From NCBI GenBank assembly GCA_022184915.1, contig JAGTJU010000001.1, positions 248,001-312,000 on the forward strand: a stretch of DNA of 64,000 nt, written 5' to 3'. The notes beneath the pieces were generated by a model. The model was given only the letters and a program-made list of their open reading frames with translations, ran no database searches and was not told the origin of the DNA. The DNA comes from Myxococcales bacterium (GTDB lineage: Bacteria; Myxococcota_A; Polyangia; Fen-1088). Positions 56,286-64,000 of this stretch are shown here, piece after piece; position 1 is the stretch's first letter; every line of letters begins with the position of its first letter. A program made the position numbers and the translations under genes.

Positions 56286-56621
56286 TCACGCGGGGGTCAG
56301 ACCTAGCCGCATGCGTACGTATTGTCCAAGCAGCTCTTTGGTGGCGCGTGGCGCCTCGGGAAAGGACACGGCCATGCAGCCGTGCTCACCGTCGCCTTCG
56401 GCGTCGTCACCCAGCAACTCTGCGCGGCCCCGCACCTCGAAGGGCCCTTGGCCGTCGGGCAGGCGAAAACGCAGGTCCACCAGGCTGCCCGGCTCGAAGG
56501 GCAGGGGAGTTTCGAAGGAGGCGCCCTCGGCGCCGATGGCCAGGGCCAAGCGATAGGCACGGCGGTTCCCGTCCCGCGCTTCGACGGGCAGGGCGCAAGG
56601 CGCTGTCATTCCAAGACTCAC
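56286..56621 (-). CDS. PilZ-like domain protein
   Basis: 111 residues; GTG 56621 or ATG 56609 start. The single domain ([54 protein letters not shown]) has the beta-barrel pattern of PilZ-type proteins, but the canonical c-di-GMP-binding RxxxR is not clear, so it may be a non-binding variant. It is the first gene of the carboxylase operon, 10 bases ahead. Confidence 0.6.
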   Translation of the reverse strand: MSLGMTAPCALPVEARDGNRRAYRLALAIGAEGASFETPLPFEPGSLVDLRFRLPDGQGPFEVRGRAELLGDDAEGDGEHGCMAVSFPEAPRATKELLGQYVRMRLGLTPA

Positions 56622-57482
56622 GGAATCAGGCTACCACGGCCCGGGACAAAGGCCGTCGGCCGCGTGGGGGGATGCCGCTTGCCCGGACGATCCGGGGTGG
56701 GGAGGCGGCTCGGTGCCCGGGCACGGCCTCGGCTGGCGCTCCGAGACGTCAGAACGATGACGAAAAGGAGGGGGCGCCGGCCGGCGGCTCAACCCGCCGG
56801 TGGGGGCCTGCTCTACATCCACACCTTCTTCGAGAACAGGCGCCGCCGTCGTGGCGGAGGTGGACGGTGTAATCTGACGTGCCCGGCGGCGTGGGGGATG
56901 GCAAGGATCAGCGAAGAATAATTCTGAACTACGATACTGATGGTGGCCGAACGATAGGGCCCATGGTGCGGCTTTGGGGGAACAGGCAGGCAGACATGGG
57001 CGGGATCTGCGCGGCTTTTCCACTCACCTCCCAAGCCTGGTTCCGTGCGGCTTCGCTGGGGCGGTCGCGATCGTGTTTGACCATCCCCAAGGGCGACCCA
57101 TGGAGCGCACGCTGTTTGGCACGTACCTCTACCGCTGCGACGCCACCGGCATTCTTCGCATCGTTCAGCCCGACGATTGCCGCGCGCTTGCACCGCGCCG
57201 CGGCCCTGACCGCGCCTAGGGTGAGCTGAGTCATTGCCCACCAATACCTTGTACTTTGCCGGAATTCGTCGCGCAGGTTCCGTCGCCTCCGCAAATTCTC
57301 GTCGCGGGGGCATTAGTAGCGGCTTCTCTGGTCCATCCGCAGCATCCCCTCCGCAGCGGAGCCCGCGGTCGCCGTGGCTGGCAAGCTGACTTCGACGCGA
57401 CGCGCCGCGGATCGCTTTCGGAGCGCCGGGTGGATCACTTTCACAGCGGCGGGATCACTTCCATGGCGGCGCTGCTAAAGCG
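56622..57482. other. 860-base stretch without a supported gene
   Basis: Open frames occur on both strands (for example 56974-57219 plus and 56929-57294 minus), overlap each other, and show no recognisable domain, signal or ribosome-binding site. Codon pattern suggests a remnant or non-coding sequence. I see no RNA gene. Confidence 0.5.
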
Positions 57483-58295
57483 TCACGGCAACGCCTTTAG
57501 CTGAACCAGCTCGTCCACCCGCGCATCCTGCGCATCTCTTATGCACTCAACGTCCTGACCACAGGCGTTCCTCGTCCGCACGTAGTCTGCCTGCGCCGAC
57601 TTCACCTTCTCCGCCTTCTCCGGACTTGCCTCGAGATATTGTTGCAACGCCAGCGCGACGCTGCGGTCCCAGGCCGCAAGGTCTAGGTGTGCGCAGATCG
57701 TCGTTTCGGTCTCGTTCCCGGGCTTGCCGCAGTCGAATGTGCCCGCCTGTGGCGGGGTATCTTCAGGAACCCGCTTGAGCAGGAGAATGAACTGAGGATC
57801 CGCGCGAAGGGCCAATCGGTCATGCTTGTAAAGAGCCGCCCAGTACCCCCGTGCGAAGCTGCGCCCGCGGTTGCCCGTAGCCGTTGGGCAAATTCTATAC
57901 GCAGCAACACCCTGAGCCTTCGTGACGCCCATGTTGAAGTCGTCCGTACTAGGCCTCGCTGGCCTTCCTCCCATTGGAGGCCTCCAGAAGCCGCGTGAGA
58001 TCAGGAAGCCCCACGTTGTTCGCCGGACGGGCCAAGCTCGCTGTTTGCAGTACAGGTCGTGGCCGAATTCGAGGGACGTGCGTTCCCCATCAATGATGAA
58101 CGTGCGCCCTACGAGTCGCGGATCATCCGGCCCATACAGCTGATGCAGCCTATCCTCAGCATCCACCGCCACTTGCTCCACCTCCCATCGTCCTGCGAGA
58201 GCGGCAGGCGGCTTCGCCACTTCGCGAGGCGTGTGGATGTCCGAATCTCCACCGCCATTCACTATGAGCGACACGACAATCAGGACGCTCTTCAC
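57483..58295 (-). CDS. LprI-like exported protein, probable immunity partner
   Basis: 270 residues from GTG 58295, which overlaps the original stop of the GH19-like gene (GTGA). The N-terminus has a hydrophobic, signal-like segment (VLIVVSLIVNGGG). The middle is an unassigned domain (LAGRWEVEQVAVDAEDRLHQ, GRTFIIDGERTSLEFG). The C-terminal 70 residues match the LprI lysozyme-inhibitor family (FDCGKPGNETETTICAHLDL, then YVRTRNACGQDVECIRDAQD) with conserved Cys. Periplasmic inhibition of the adjacent lysozyme-like protein is the obvious inference. Confidence 0.78.
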   Translation of the reverse strand: MKSVLIVVSLIVNGGGDSDIHTPREVAKPPAALAGRWEVEQVAVDAEDRLHQLYGPDDPRLVGRTFIIDGERTSLEFGHDLYCKQRAWPVRRTTWGFLISRGFWRPPMGGRPARPSTDDFNMGVTKAQGVAAYRICPTATGNRGRSFARGYWAALYKHDRLALRADPQFILLLKRVPEDTPPQAGTFDCGKPGNETETTICAHLDLAAWDRSVALALQQYLEASPEKAEKVKSAQADYVRTRNACGQDVECIRDAQDARVDELVQLKALP

Positions 58296-59170
58296 TTGGC
58301 GCCGCCTCTCGAAACGGACTTCGACGAGAAAAGGATCTTCTCGAACTTCTCAGCGATCTCCGCAACCTCTACCTTGTGAGCCTTTGAGGAACCAGGATTC
58401 ACGATATTCCTGGCTCCGACGTAGTCTGTGAGCTTGTCATTCAGTTATTGCGACAACTTCTTCTTGTTGGCGAAGATCGTGCCGTCGCACATGCCGTTCG
58501 CCATGATCTCATAAGCCGTATCAGGCTCGTTCACGAGTTCCGGCTTGAAGAGCAAATCGAGGCCTCGACCCAAGGTGATCCCCGCCACCGCATAGTTGTA
58601 CCACCAGGTGATCTGCACCAGCCCCCTCCCGTAATAGAGGTGTTCTTCCCCCTCATCTGCTGTGTACGTGGCGTGCGCAGCGCTTCCGGGAGTGACGCCC
58701 ATCGTTAGCGCCCCCTTCGCTTTGACCGCGATCCCTGACAGTTTCATTTCCCACCGGTCGCCGTCGCGCTCCGTGATCCTGGCGCTTCCCGTGGGGAGCC
58801 GGAAGATCTTCACCGGATCGCCGTACGCTAAACCTTTGCCGCGGCCCGATTCGTCAGCAGGGCTGAAGTTTCGCCACACCTTGAGCACGTGTTCCTTGAT
58901 GGCGCCCTTCTTGTCCCTGGTCTGCTTCGTGACCTTGATCGTATGGCTGCTCTCGATGAAGCAGGTAGCCAGAATGTAGGCTGCCCACCGCACGTCGGTG
59001 ACGCGCGCGTCGGCACCAATCTTGCGCAGCACGAACAGAAGGTCCGGCACCGACGGATCGTTGTACTTCGGGACCTTCTTGAATTCTTTCGCATAGCCCT
59101 CACAAAAGCGCTCCGGATCGTAAGGACCGGTGTAGCCATAGTCCTGCTTCTCCTCTTCTTTTGTAGGCAT
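58292..59170 (-). CDS. GH19-like lysozyme, probable effector, with in-frame TAA
   Basis: From ATG 59170 (GAAGGTG upstream), 241 residues to TAA at 58445-58447. The chitinase/lysozyme-like (GH19-type) core is visible: VRWAAYILATCFIESSHTIK with a likely catalytic Glu, then EEHLYYGRGLVQITWWYNYA and GLDLLFKPELVNEPDTAYEI. After the TAA the same frame goes on for 50 sensible codons (LNDKLTDYVGARNIVNPGSS ... SRGGAK) and ends in a TGA that overlaps the LprI gene. The interrupted codon is typically Tyr, so TAC/TAT-to-TAA is likely. No signal peptide, as expected for a type VI secretion-type effector. Confidence 0.8.
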
Positions 59171-59323
59171 GAGCCAGCACCTTCTCCCTCTGCCGTGCGG
59201 CTCGTCAAGCCCCAAGGTGCGTAAGGGTCATGGCCTCCGAGGCGCAGCAGCCCAAAAAAGGCTACGCCTTGCACATCGGGCGGGGGCCTCGTTTCCCCCT
59301 AGCGGCAGCGAGGCTGAGGATGC

Positions 59324-59365
59324 GAGTCGGCTGACGTTAGGGCGAGCGCAGCGGCGCGCCGACTC
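59324..59365. repeat. inverted repeat between divergent genes
   Basis: GAGTCGGC (59324-59331) and GCCGACTC (59358-59365) are exact reverse complements 26 bases apart, in the region between the GH19-like gene and the divergent lipoprotein gene. A perfect TTGACA follows at 59379-59384 but no good -10 box at the right spacing. Could be regulatory or a hairpin. Confidence 0.45.
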
Positions 59366-59463
59366 GGGAGGGGCCCCGTTGACAAGGTTCAACTACCATA
59401 GCGGCGCCGAAACACGTACCATTTCAGTTTACAACTCGAATACCTACCGGGGGAACGGTACCC

Positions 59464-60657
59464 ATGAAGCGAAGTGTTGCTGTAGTTCTGGGCCTACTTT
59501 GTGCTGGTCATTTGTTCATCGCGTGCCAGGGCGCGGAAGATTCTCCTTCGGGCGATGACGACCAGTCTGAAGGCGGAGAATCCGGCGGTTCTTCGGGAGG
59601 AACCGGCGGCAAGGCCTCGCAAGGCGGCGCCGGCGGGGAGGACTCTGGCGGCAGCGGCGGCAGCGACGAAGGCCAAGGTGGCACTGCTGGGAACGACGGG
59701 GCGGGCGAGGGCGGAACCGCGGGGGAAGACGGCGAGGGCGGCTCGGGTGGCACCGGTGGCAGCCCGAACGCGGGTGGCACAGGTGGCAGCCCGAACGCGG
59801 GCGGCTCGGGTGGCGTGCCGAACGCGGGCGGTTCGGGTGGCATGCCGGGCGCAGGCGGTGCGGGTGGCGCTGATGACGTGATCGTCGTTCCTCCCGGAGG
59901 AAAGTCGGCGGCGGAGCAAGAAGCCGCGGTGCAGGAGTTCAAGAAGGTGGCGAAGGTTACGTCAGAAAAGAAGGACGGCCTTTACACATTAATTCGTGTT
60001 GAGACCGACAACACAGTGATCTCGAAATTTGAGGACAAGCACCTCAAGATGCTTGCCGGCTTCAACGCGCTTCAGCGGCTTGAGCTGGTGAACCCCAAGG
60101 TCTCCCTTTCCGCCACGAAAGTCGTGGAGACATTACCCGTTCTCAACTATCTCGGGTACCAGTACATAGGCAACTCTATGGCGATAGGCCCAGACTTCAT
60201 GTTGACCGCGGAAGCTCACAAATCACGGCTCATCGGCCTCAGCTTCAAACACATGTTCAAGATGACCACTGCTACCAAGGTGGGCGAGTTAGGCATCTAT
60301 CCGAAGCTGCAGTATGTGGTTTTCGACCATGCCAGTGCTGGTCCCGAGGGCGCTAAGTTTCTGGTGAAGAACCCCAGCATCATTGGGCTTGAGCTGCACC
60401 GAACCACCATGAATCGCGAACAGTTGAGGTCAGTTGCCAAGGCACTGGTGAATCTGGAGTGCCTTCACATCAAGAACGCCTCTAAGGATGACATCACTTA
60501 CGCGTTCAGCGGGCACCCCAAACTCAAGGTGCTTTGGCCCCACGAGATAAGCATGAATCTTCCCGGCGTCACGGTGGTGTCCAAAGCTGCGTCGGAGCCC
60601 AATAAACCGGGATATAGTGCGCTCTGCAGGGTTTCCCAACTTCGCCCGCATCCTTGA
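59464..60657 (+). CDS. Gly-rich lipoprotein with leucine-rich-like repeats
   Basis: 397 residues. Lipobox AGHLFIAC, an acidic/Gly linker of about 110 residues including four 27-base repeats (59746-59853, GGTGGSPNA type), then about 260 residues with repeating leucine-rich patterns (MLAGFNALQRLELVNPKVSL, PVLNYLGYQYIGNS, YPKLQYVVFDHASAG, LVNLECLHIKNASKDD). It lacks a clear catalytic site and may be a binding protein at the cell surface. Confidence 0.75.
   Translation: MKRSVAVVLGLLCAGHLFIACQGAEDSPSGDDDQSEGGESGGSSGGTGGKASQGGAGGEDSGGSGGSDEGQGGTAGNDGAGEGGTAGEDGEGGSGGTGGSPNAGGTGGSPNAGGSGGVPNAGGSGGMPGAGGAGGADDVIVVPPGGKSAAEQEAAVQEFKKVAKVTSEKKDGLYTLIRVETDNTVISKFEDKHLKMLAGFNALQRLELVNPKVSLSATKVVETLPVLNYLGYQYIGNSMAIGPDFMLTAEAHKSRLIGLSFKHMFKMTTATKVGELGIYPKLQYVVFDHASAGPEGAKFLVKNPSIIGLELHRTTMNREQLRSVAKALVNLECLHIKNASKDDITYAFSGHPKLKVLWPHEISMNLPGVTVVSKAASEPNKPGYSALCRVSQLRPHP
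59746..59853 (+). repeat. four 27-bp tandem repeats encoding GGTGGSPNA-type units
   Basis: Units start at 59746, 59773, 59800 and 59827 and lie within the linker of the lipoprotein gene. They are near-identical and in frame, so copy number can vary without a frameshift. Confidence 0.85.
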
Positions 60658-60970
60658 CGCTTGCCTCAGCTTCAGAACGCCCTAATCACGCGAACGCGCG
60701 TATTGTCTGGATGAGTCGGCCGAGCATGTTCGGCGTGACACTCGCCGCTTTTTCGTACCCCCGGCTCCTTCCAGCTTCAGGCTTGGAAAGTATCGCCGGA
60801 ACGGCCGCTCCCTTGCCCCCAAATACCGGTTGTTTGTGATGCCCTCTGCGGGCTATGCTCGCTGACGCTGCCGACGTTGGCTTAGAGTCCGAACGCCGGC
60901 GTGATTACTTTGGCGGCGAAAGACGAGCGCAAGAACCATGGCAAAGAAGACCGGGCCCCGGAGATCATGC
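60658..60970. other. intergenic region upstream of the large Cys-rich gene
   Basis: Contains no recognisable gene. An in-frame ATG at 60938 lies upstream of the chosen start 60971; GGAG at 60958-60961 supports 60971. Confidence 0.4.
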
Positions 60971-63820
60971 ATGACTAACGCGTCGCCGGGGCCGCTGCGT
61001 ATCCGTATGCTCCTTCGCGTTGGGGCTCTCGTTGTTTTGGGGACCGGCTTTCTCACATCCTGTCAGAGAGCAACTCCCACCTCTTGTGTCACGCCCAACA
61101 CCTTGCTGATGCGCATCGAGTGCGGCACAGAGCTCGCAGGGCAAGCAGGCGTCGTAACGTCGAAGGTCGGGGTCTCGAGATGGGAGGCCGGCGTACCTTC
61201 GTCGACCATGGTTCTTGAAGATGTGTTCCCGCTAGATTGCGCCCGGGCCAGCAATAACTACGAGGTCCGCCTCGGAAAGATGTATGGTCCCGGTGAGCGC
61301 TACCGCGTCTCTGTATTGCCGACCGTCGATGGTCAAGTATTGAGCAACCTCCGGTTCGAAGGAGATATCGACCTTGAACCGGGCTGTAGCACCCTGAATG
61401 TCCCTCTCAAGTCGGGGGCAGGCGTTCCCGGCGCCGTCAACTTGGGAGGCATATGCGACTCCAGCGTCAAGAACCAGAAGGACTGCGCCGGCGATGCCTC
61501 TGTCGAGTGCATCGATGGTATTTGGGTTCTCAAGGAGCCCTGCGCCGGGCGCTGCGAGTCGGGGCTTTGTGTGGGGGACTGTAAGCCGGATTCGAAAGCA
61601 ACGTGCAGCGAAGATAACGCCCCCGTTATGTGCACCGAAGAGTTTGTCTGGATGAGGCGGGAGGCATGTGTCGGGAAAGCCTGTGTCGACGGCGAGTGTG
61701 TGGGAAGCTGCGAACCTGGAAAAAAGCAGTGCGGCCTTGATGGTAACGTTGAAGTTTGCACAGATCAGGGCAATTGGGTGCCTGATGTTTCCCCCGCTTC
61801 ACAGTGTCAAGAGGGTTGCACCAACGGGATTTGTGATGGTTGCGATGAAAACGAGGTCGCATGCAACGGTCTCTCTTTGCTCCGCTGTACTGCGGCCGGG
61901 AAATTCGAACCCGAGAGCACCTGCCAATATGTCTGTACCCCAGGGATTGGCGAGTCTTCAGGATGCACGGGCTCGTGTGTAGGAGGCAGTCGGTCCTGTT
62001 CGGACGAAGGAGTGCCCCTCATTTGCACCGTGACTGGTAGCTGGGCTCCCAATCCCGAGGAAAACGAAGGAAACATGTGTCCCAACGTCTGCAACGCAGG
62101 TCGCTGCACTGGGAATTGCAAGCCAGGCACTGCGGCATGTAACGGAGACGGTGCGCTCGTCGCGTGCGAGAACGATGGCCAACGTGGTACCCCTGTGAAG
62201 TGCCCGGCCTCCCAATTCTGTCGTGAACAGGGTGTATCGGCGAGCTGCACGACTTGCCCGCCGACCCCGGCTGGCTGTACGGCGAGCGGCGCCAAGACCT
62301 GTAACGGCCTCGGTGTCTTCGAATGCACTACCGACGGCAGGGGCTGCTTGGTTCTATCCGCAGCGCCTGTCGCCGACTGCTCGAGTGCCATGCGGCCGAC
62401 TGGCAGCACGGCCACGTGTGAAGGCGGTAAATGCGGCTACCTTTGTGCGACCAATGATGCTTGCCCCCAACCGGGTGCTTGGTCTTGCTCAGGGAAGGAC
62501 TACCGCGTCTGTAGCGATGCCATGTGTCCCGCATGGTCTGCGGCCAATTCGTGCCCGTCTCGTCAAGTCTGCAGCGAGAGCGCGAGAAAATGCGAATGTC
62601 CTGCGCGACCGGCCCAATGCCCATCCGCCGGATCAGGGTATCGCTGTAACGGTGCCGCATCGGTCGAATGCGGCCAGGAAAACGGCTGCGTCTTTGAGAT
62701 CGCGTCGACAGCATGCGCGAATGGCTGCAACGCCAGCAATGGACGGTGCTACCCGCAATGCAACCCCAACAGTTCGGAGCGTGTTTGCAGTGCGGACCGC
62801 CTCGCGCAGGAGGTGTGTAACTCGGAAGGTCGTTGGCAGCGACAGGCCTGCCAAACGAGCGAGATCGGAGCGGTCGCAACCTGCTCGGGCGGGTCGTGCG
62901 TTGTCGGGTGTGAATCCGCTGCGGGGTATCGCGCCTGCGCTGTGGGATGCTACAAGACGTGTCCGTCGTTCCGCGCGATCGAATTCGGCAGAAGAGACCC
63001 CTTCGAGGTTGGGATTAGCGGTGATGGCGAGGTTGTTGTCGGTCGGCTGAGTTCCAGTGACGAGCCAGAATCCGTTTTCCGATGGACGAACTCGGGTGGC
63101 GTTCAAGACCTGGGAACCGAGACGCTCCTCTGGGTGCCCGTAGACACGGACTTCGATGGTTCGGTTGTACAAGCCGGTTCCTTCGTTTGGCGAGCCGGGG
63201 TGGGTTTTAACTACGACGAAAGCATCAGGTACGGCACTGCCGTTTCGGATGATGGCCTTCGCCTTGTCGGTCACGAATCGGCCGACGGCTATTGGACGGA
63301 TTCAGTCACTCGCTGGGAATTGACCAATTTCCGTCCGCGCAACATCAGTGGCGACGGGGCCTATGCAATAGGTTCGAGTGGCGATACGGCCATCCGCATG
63401 CTCTTGTCAGTCAGCGGGTCGACGAATCCTGAGTTTCTCTGGCTGAACGGAAGCGCCGATTTCTCCAGCCAATTCGGTAACGTCATCTATGGCGAGAGCG
63501 ACGGCCCGAATGGTTCCCAGCCCGTGCGCTGGGCGGTGGATCAAGGCGTCGAAATACTAACTGATTGGGAACGGATATATTCAGTTGATGCCAACGGTGA
63601 GGTGATTGTGGGACTGGCCAAGAATGGAGTTCCCTCGGTTGGCAAGTACGGACAATCGCCGCTAGCCTTGCAGTCCCTTTTGACCGCAGCCGGGGTAGGT
63701 CTCGACGGGTACAGCATCACCAGTGTCGAGGGCATCTCAGCGGATGGCAGCATCGTCGCTGGGCTGGCAACAAAGCAGAGCAAGACGGCCGTGTTTCTGT
63801 CTAGATTGCCGAGACTCTGA
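60971..63820 (+). CDS. large Cys-rich lipoprotein with C-terminal repeat domain
   Basis: 949 residues. Lipobox VVLGTGFLTSC. A 130-residue beta-rich domain is followed by a long Cys-rich region (about 155-670) built of modules like CxPGxxxCNGDGxLVxCxxxGxW, with about 100 Cys; then a C-terminal segment of about 270 residues with repeated 'ISGDG...VVG' / 'VSDDGLRLVG' / 'ISADGSIVAG' units, like HAF-type extracellular repeats. Likely a surface protein for adhesion or ligand binding. ATG 60938 is an alternative start. Confidence 0.82.
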   Translation: MTNASPGPLRIRMLLRVGALVVLGTGFLTSCQRATPTSCVTPNTLLMRIECGTELAGQAGVVTSKVGVSRWEAGVPSSTMVLEDVFPLDCARASNNYEVRLGKMYGPGERYRVSVLPTVDGQVLSNLRFEGDIDLEPGCSTLNVPLKSGAGVPGAVNLGGICDSSVKNQKDCAGDASVECIDGIWVLKEPCAGRCESGLCVGDCKPDSKATCSEDNAPVMCTEEFVWMRREACVGKACVDGECVGSCEPGKKQCGLDGNVEVCTDQGNWVPDVSPASQCQEGCTNGICDGCDENEVACNGLSLLRCTAAGKFEPESTCQYVCTPGIGESSGCTGSCVGGSRSCSDEGVPLICTVTGSWAPNPEENEGNMCPNVCNAGRCTGNCKPGTAACNGDGALVACENDGQRGTPVKCPASQFCREQGVSASCTTCPPTPAGCTASGAKTCNGLGVFECTTDGRGCLVLSAAPVADCSSAMRPTGSTATCEGGKCGYLCATNDACPQPGAWSCSGKDYRVCSDAMCPAWSAANSCPSRQVCSESARKCECPARPAQCPSAGSGYRCNGAASVECGQENGCVFEIASTACANGCNASNGRCYPQCNPNSSERVCSADRLAQEVCNSEGRWQRQACQTSEIGAVATCSGGSCVVGCESAAGYRACAVGCYKTCPSFRAIEFGRRDPFEVGISGDGEVVVGRLSSSDEPESVFRWTNSGGVQDLGTETLLWVPVDTDFDGSVVQAGSFVWRAGVGFNYDESIRYGTAVSDDGLRLVGHESADGYWTDSVTRWELTNFRPRNISGDGAYAIGSSGDTAIRMLLSVSGSTNPEFLWLNGSADFSSQFGNVIYGESDGPNGSQPVRWAVDQGVEILTDWERIYSVDANGEVIVGLAKNGVPSVGKYGQSPLALQSLLTAAGVGLDGYSITSVEGISADGSIVAGLATKQSKTAVFLSRLPRL

Positions 63821-64000
63821 ACTGCCGAGCTCTTCGACGCTCCAAGGGGCCGGGGCGTGTCGTAACATATATGCAGCATCAGCGTAACCATTCAATCCGA
63901 AGACGGCGTGCTCCCCAGAGGCATGCTGGGAAGTCAGAATCGCACTGTACAGTTGGGTGAAGCCACAAGAGCCCCTGCTCCGCGCCCCTTCACATCGAGC
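63821..64000. other. right edge, no gene recognised
   Basis: 180 bases after the last stop; no start, terminator or RNA gene is evident. A gene may begin beyond the window. Confidence 0.4.

Noticed and set aside
56929-57294. Minus-strand 121-codon frame
   Set aside because: It overlaps a plus-strand frame of similar length; neither shows a domain, signal or ribosome-binding site.
338-58447. Stop-codon reassignment to explain the in-frame stops
   Set aside because: All three stop codons occur both as interrupters and as normal gene ends, so a recoded stop does not fit.

Overview
The window is GC-rich, densely coded bacterial DNA. It encodes many secreted lipoproteins in which a lipobox Cys is followed by a Gly-Gly-Ser/Ala-Gly linker. 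It also carries Cys-rich 'CxxGxC' repeat proteins, a eukaryote-like Ser/Thr kinase with an HRDVSPDN catalytic loop, a sigma-54 activator and an ECF sigma/anti-sigma pair. Together these point to a myxobacterium-like member of the Myxococcota. That assignment is inference from gene content; no rRNA or tRNA gene is present to confirm it.

Left end (1-8.1 kb): a decayed AbiEi-type antitoxin gene and a small SH3-like reading frame precede a complete four-gene Wadjet (JetABCD) anti-plasmid operon at 1391-8074, whose genes overlap by 4 bases each. A 10-bp perfect inverted repeat and a TATAAT box lie just upstream.

8.2-24.5 kb is a mosaic of intact accessory genes and wreckage. Broken genes include an exported protein with an in-frame TAG, a lipoprotein stub, an ISNCY-type transposase tail, a YfbK-like C-terminus with an in-frame TAG, a LysR head fused to a group II intron-type reverse transcriptase fragment, a multicopper oxidase stopped just before its last copper motif, and an IS3-type transposase tail. 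Intact genes include a PEP-synthase-like ATP-grasp lipoprotein, a trypsin-like protease, a GAF-AAA+-Fis activator divergent from a three-gene operon (AhpD-like, NTF2-like, PNPOx-like) with a sigma-54 promoter, a cytochrome P460-like lipoprotein and a macro-domain protein.

24.7-45.6 kb is mostly envelope and secreted functions: a VWA lipoprotein, a YpfJ-type metallopeptidase, an acyltransferase-3 membrane protein, a SAM methyltransferase, Gly-rich lipoproteins including a GDSL/SGNH esterase, an ECF sigma -> TPR anti-sigma -> exported protein -> LamG lipoprotein operon, an MBL-fold lipoprotein divergent from a LysR regulator, a GH2 glycosidase, a DUF1592/DUF1588-DUF1552 pair and a large L,D-transpeptidase.

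46-56.6 kb holds a kinase-TPR-Cys-rich lipoprotein operon, a PlsC-type acyltransferase, a Gly-rich lipoprotein, and a PilZ-acyl-CoA carboxylase beta-TPR-DUF4292-like operon. 57.5-63.8 kb holds a GH19-like lysozyme gene overlapping an LprI-like partner (a probable antibacterial effector/immunity pair), a Gly-rich leucine-repeat lipoprotein and a large Cys-rich lipoprotein.

A window-wide oddity is the number of reading frames broken by a single change: at least five in-frame stops using all three stop codons, two single-G excesses in G runs, and a 2-base duplication. Some are clearly in decaying genes. The G-run events look like homopolymer sequencing errors or slippage and should be checked against reads.
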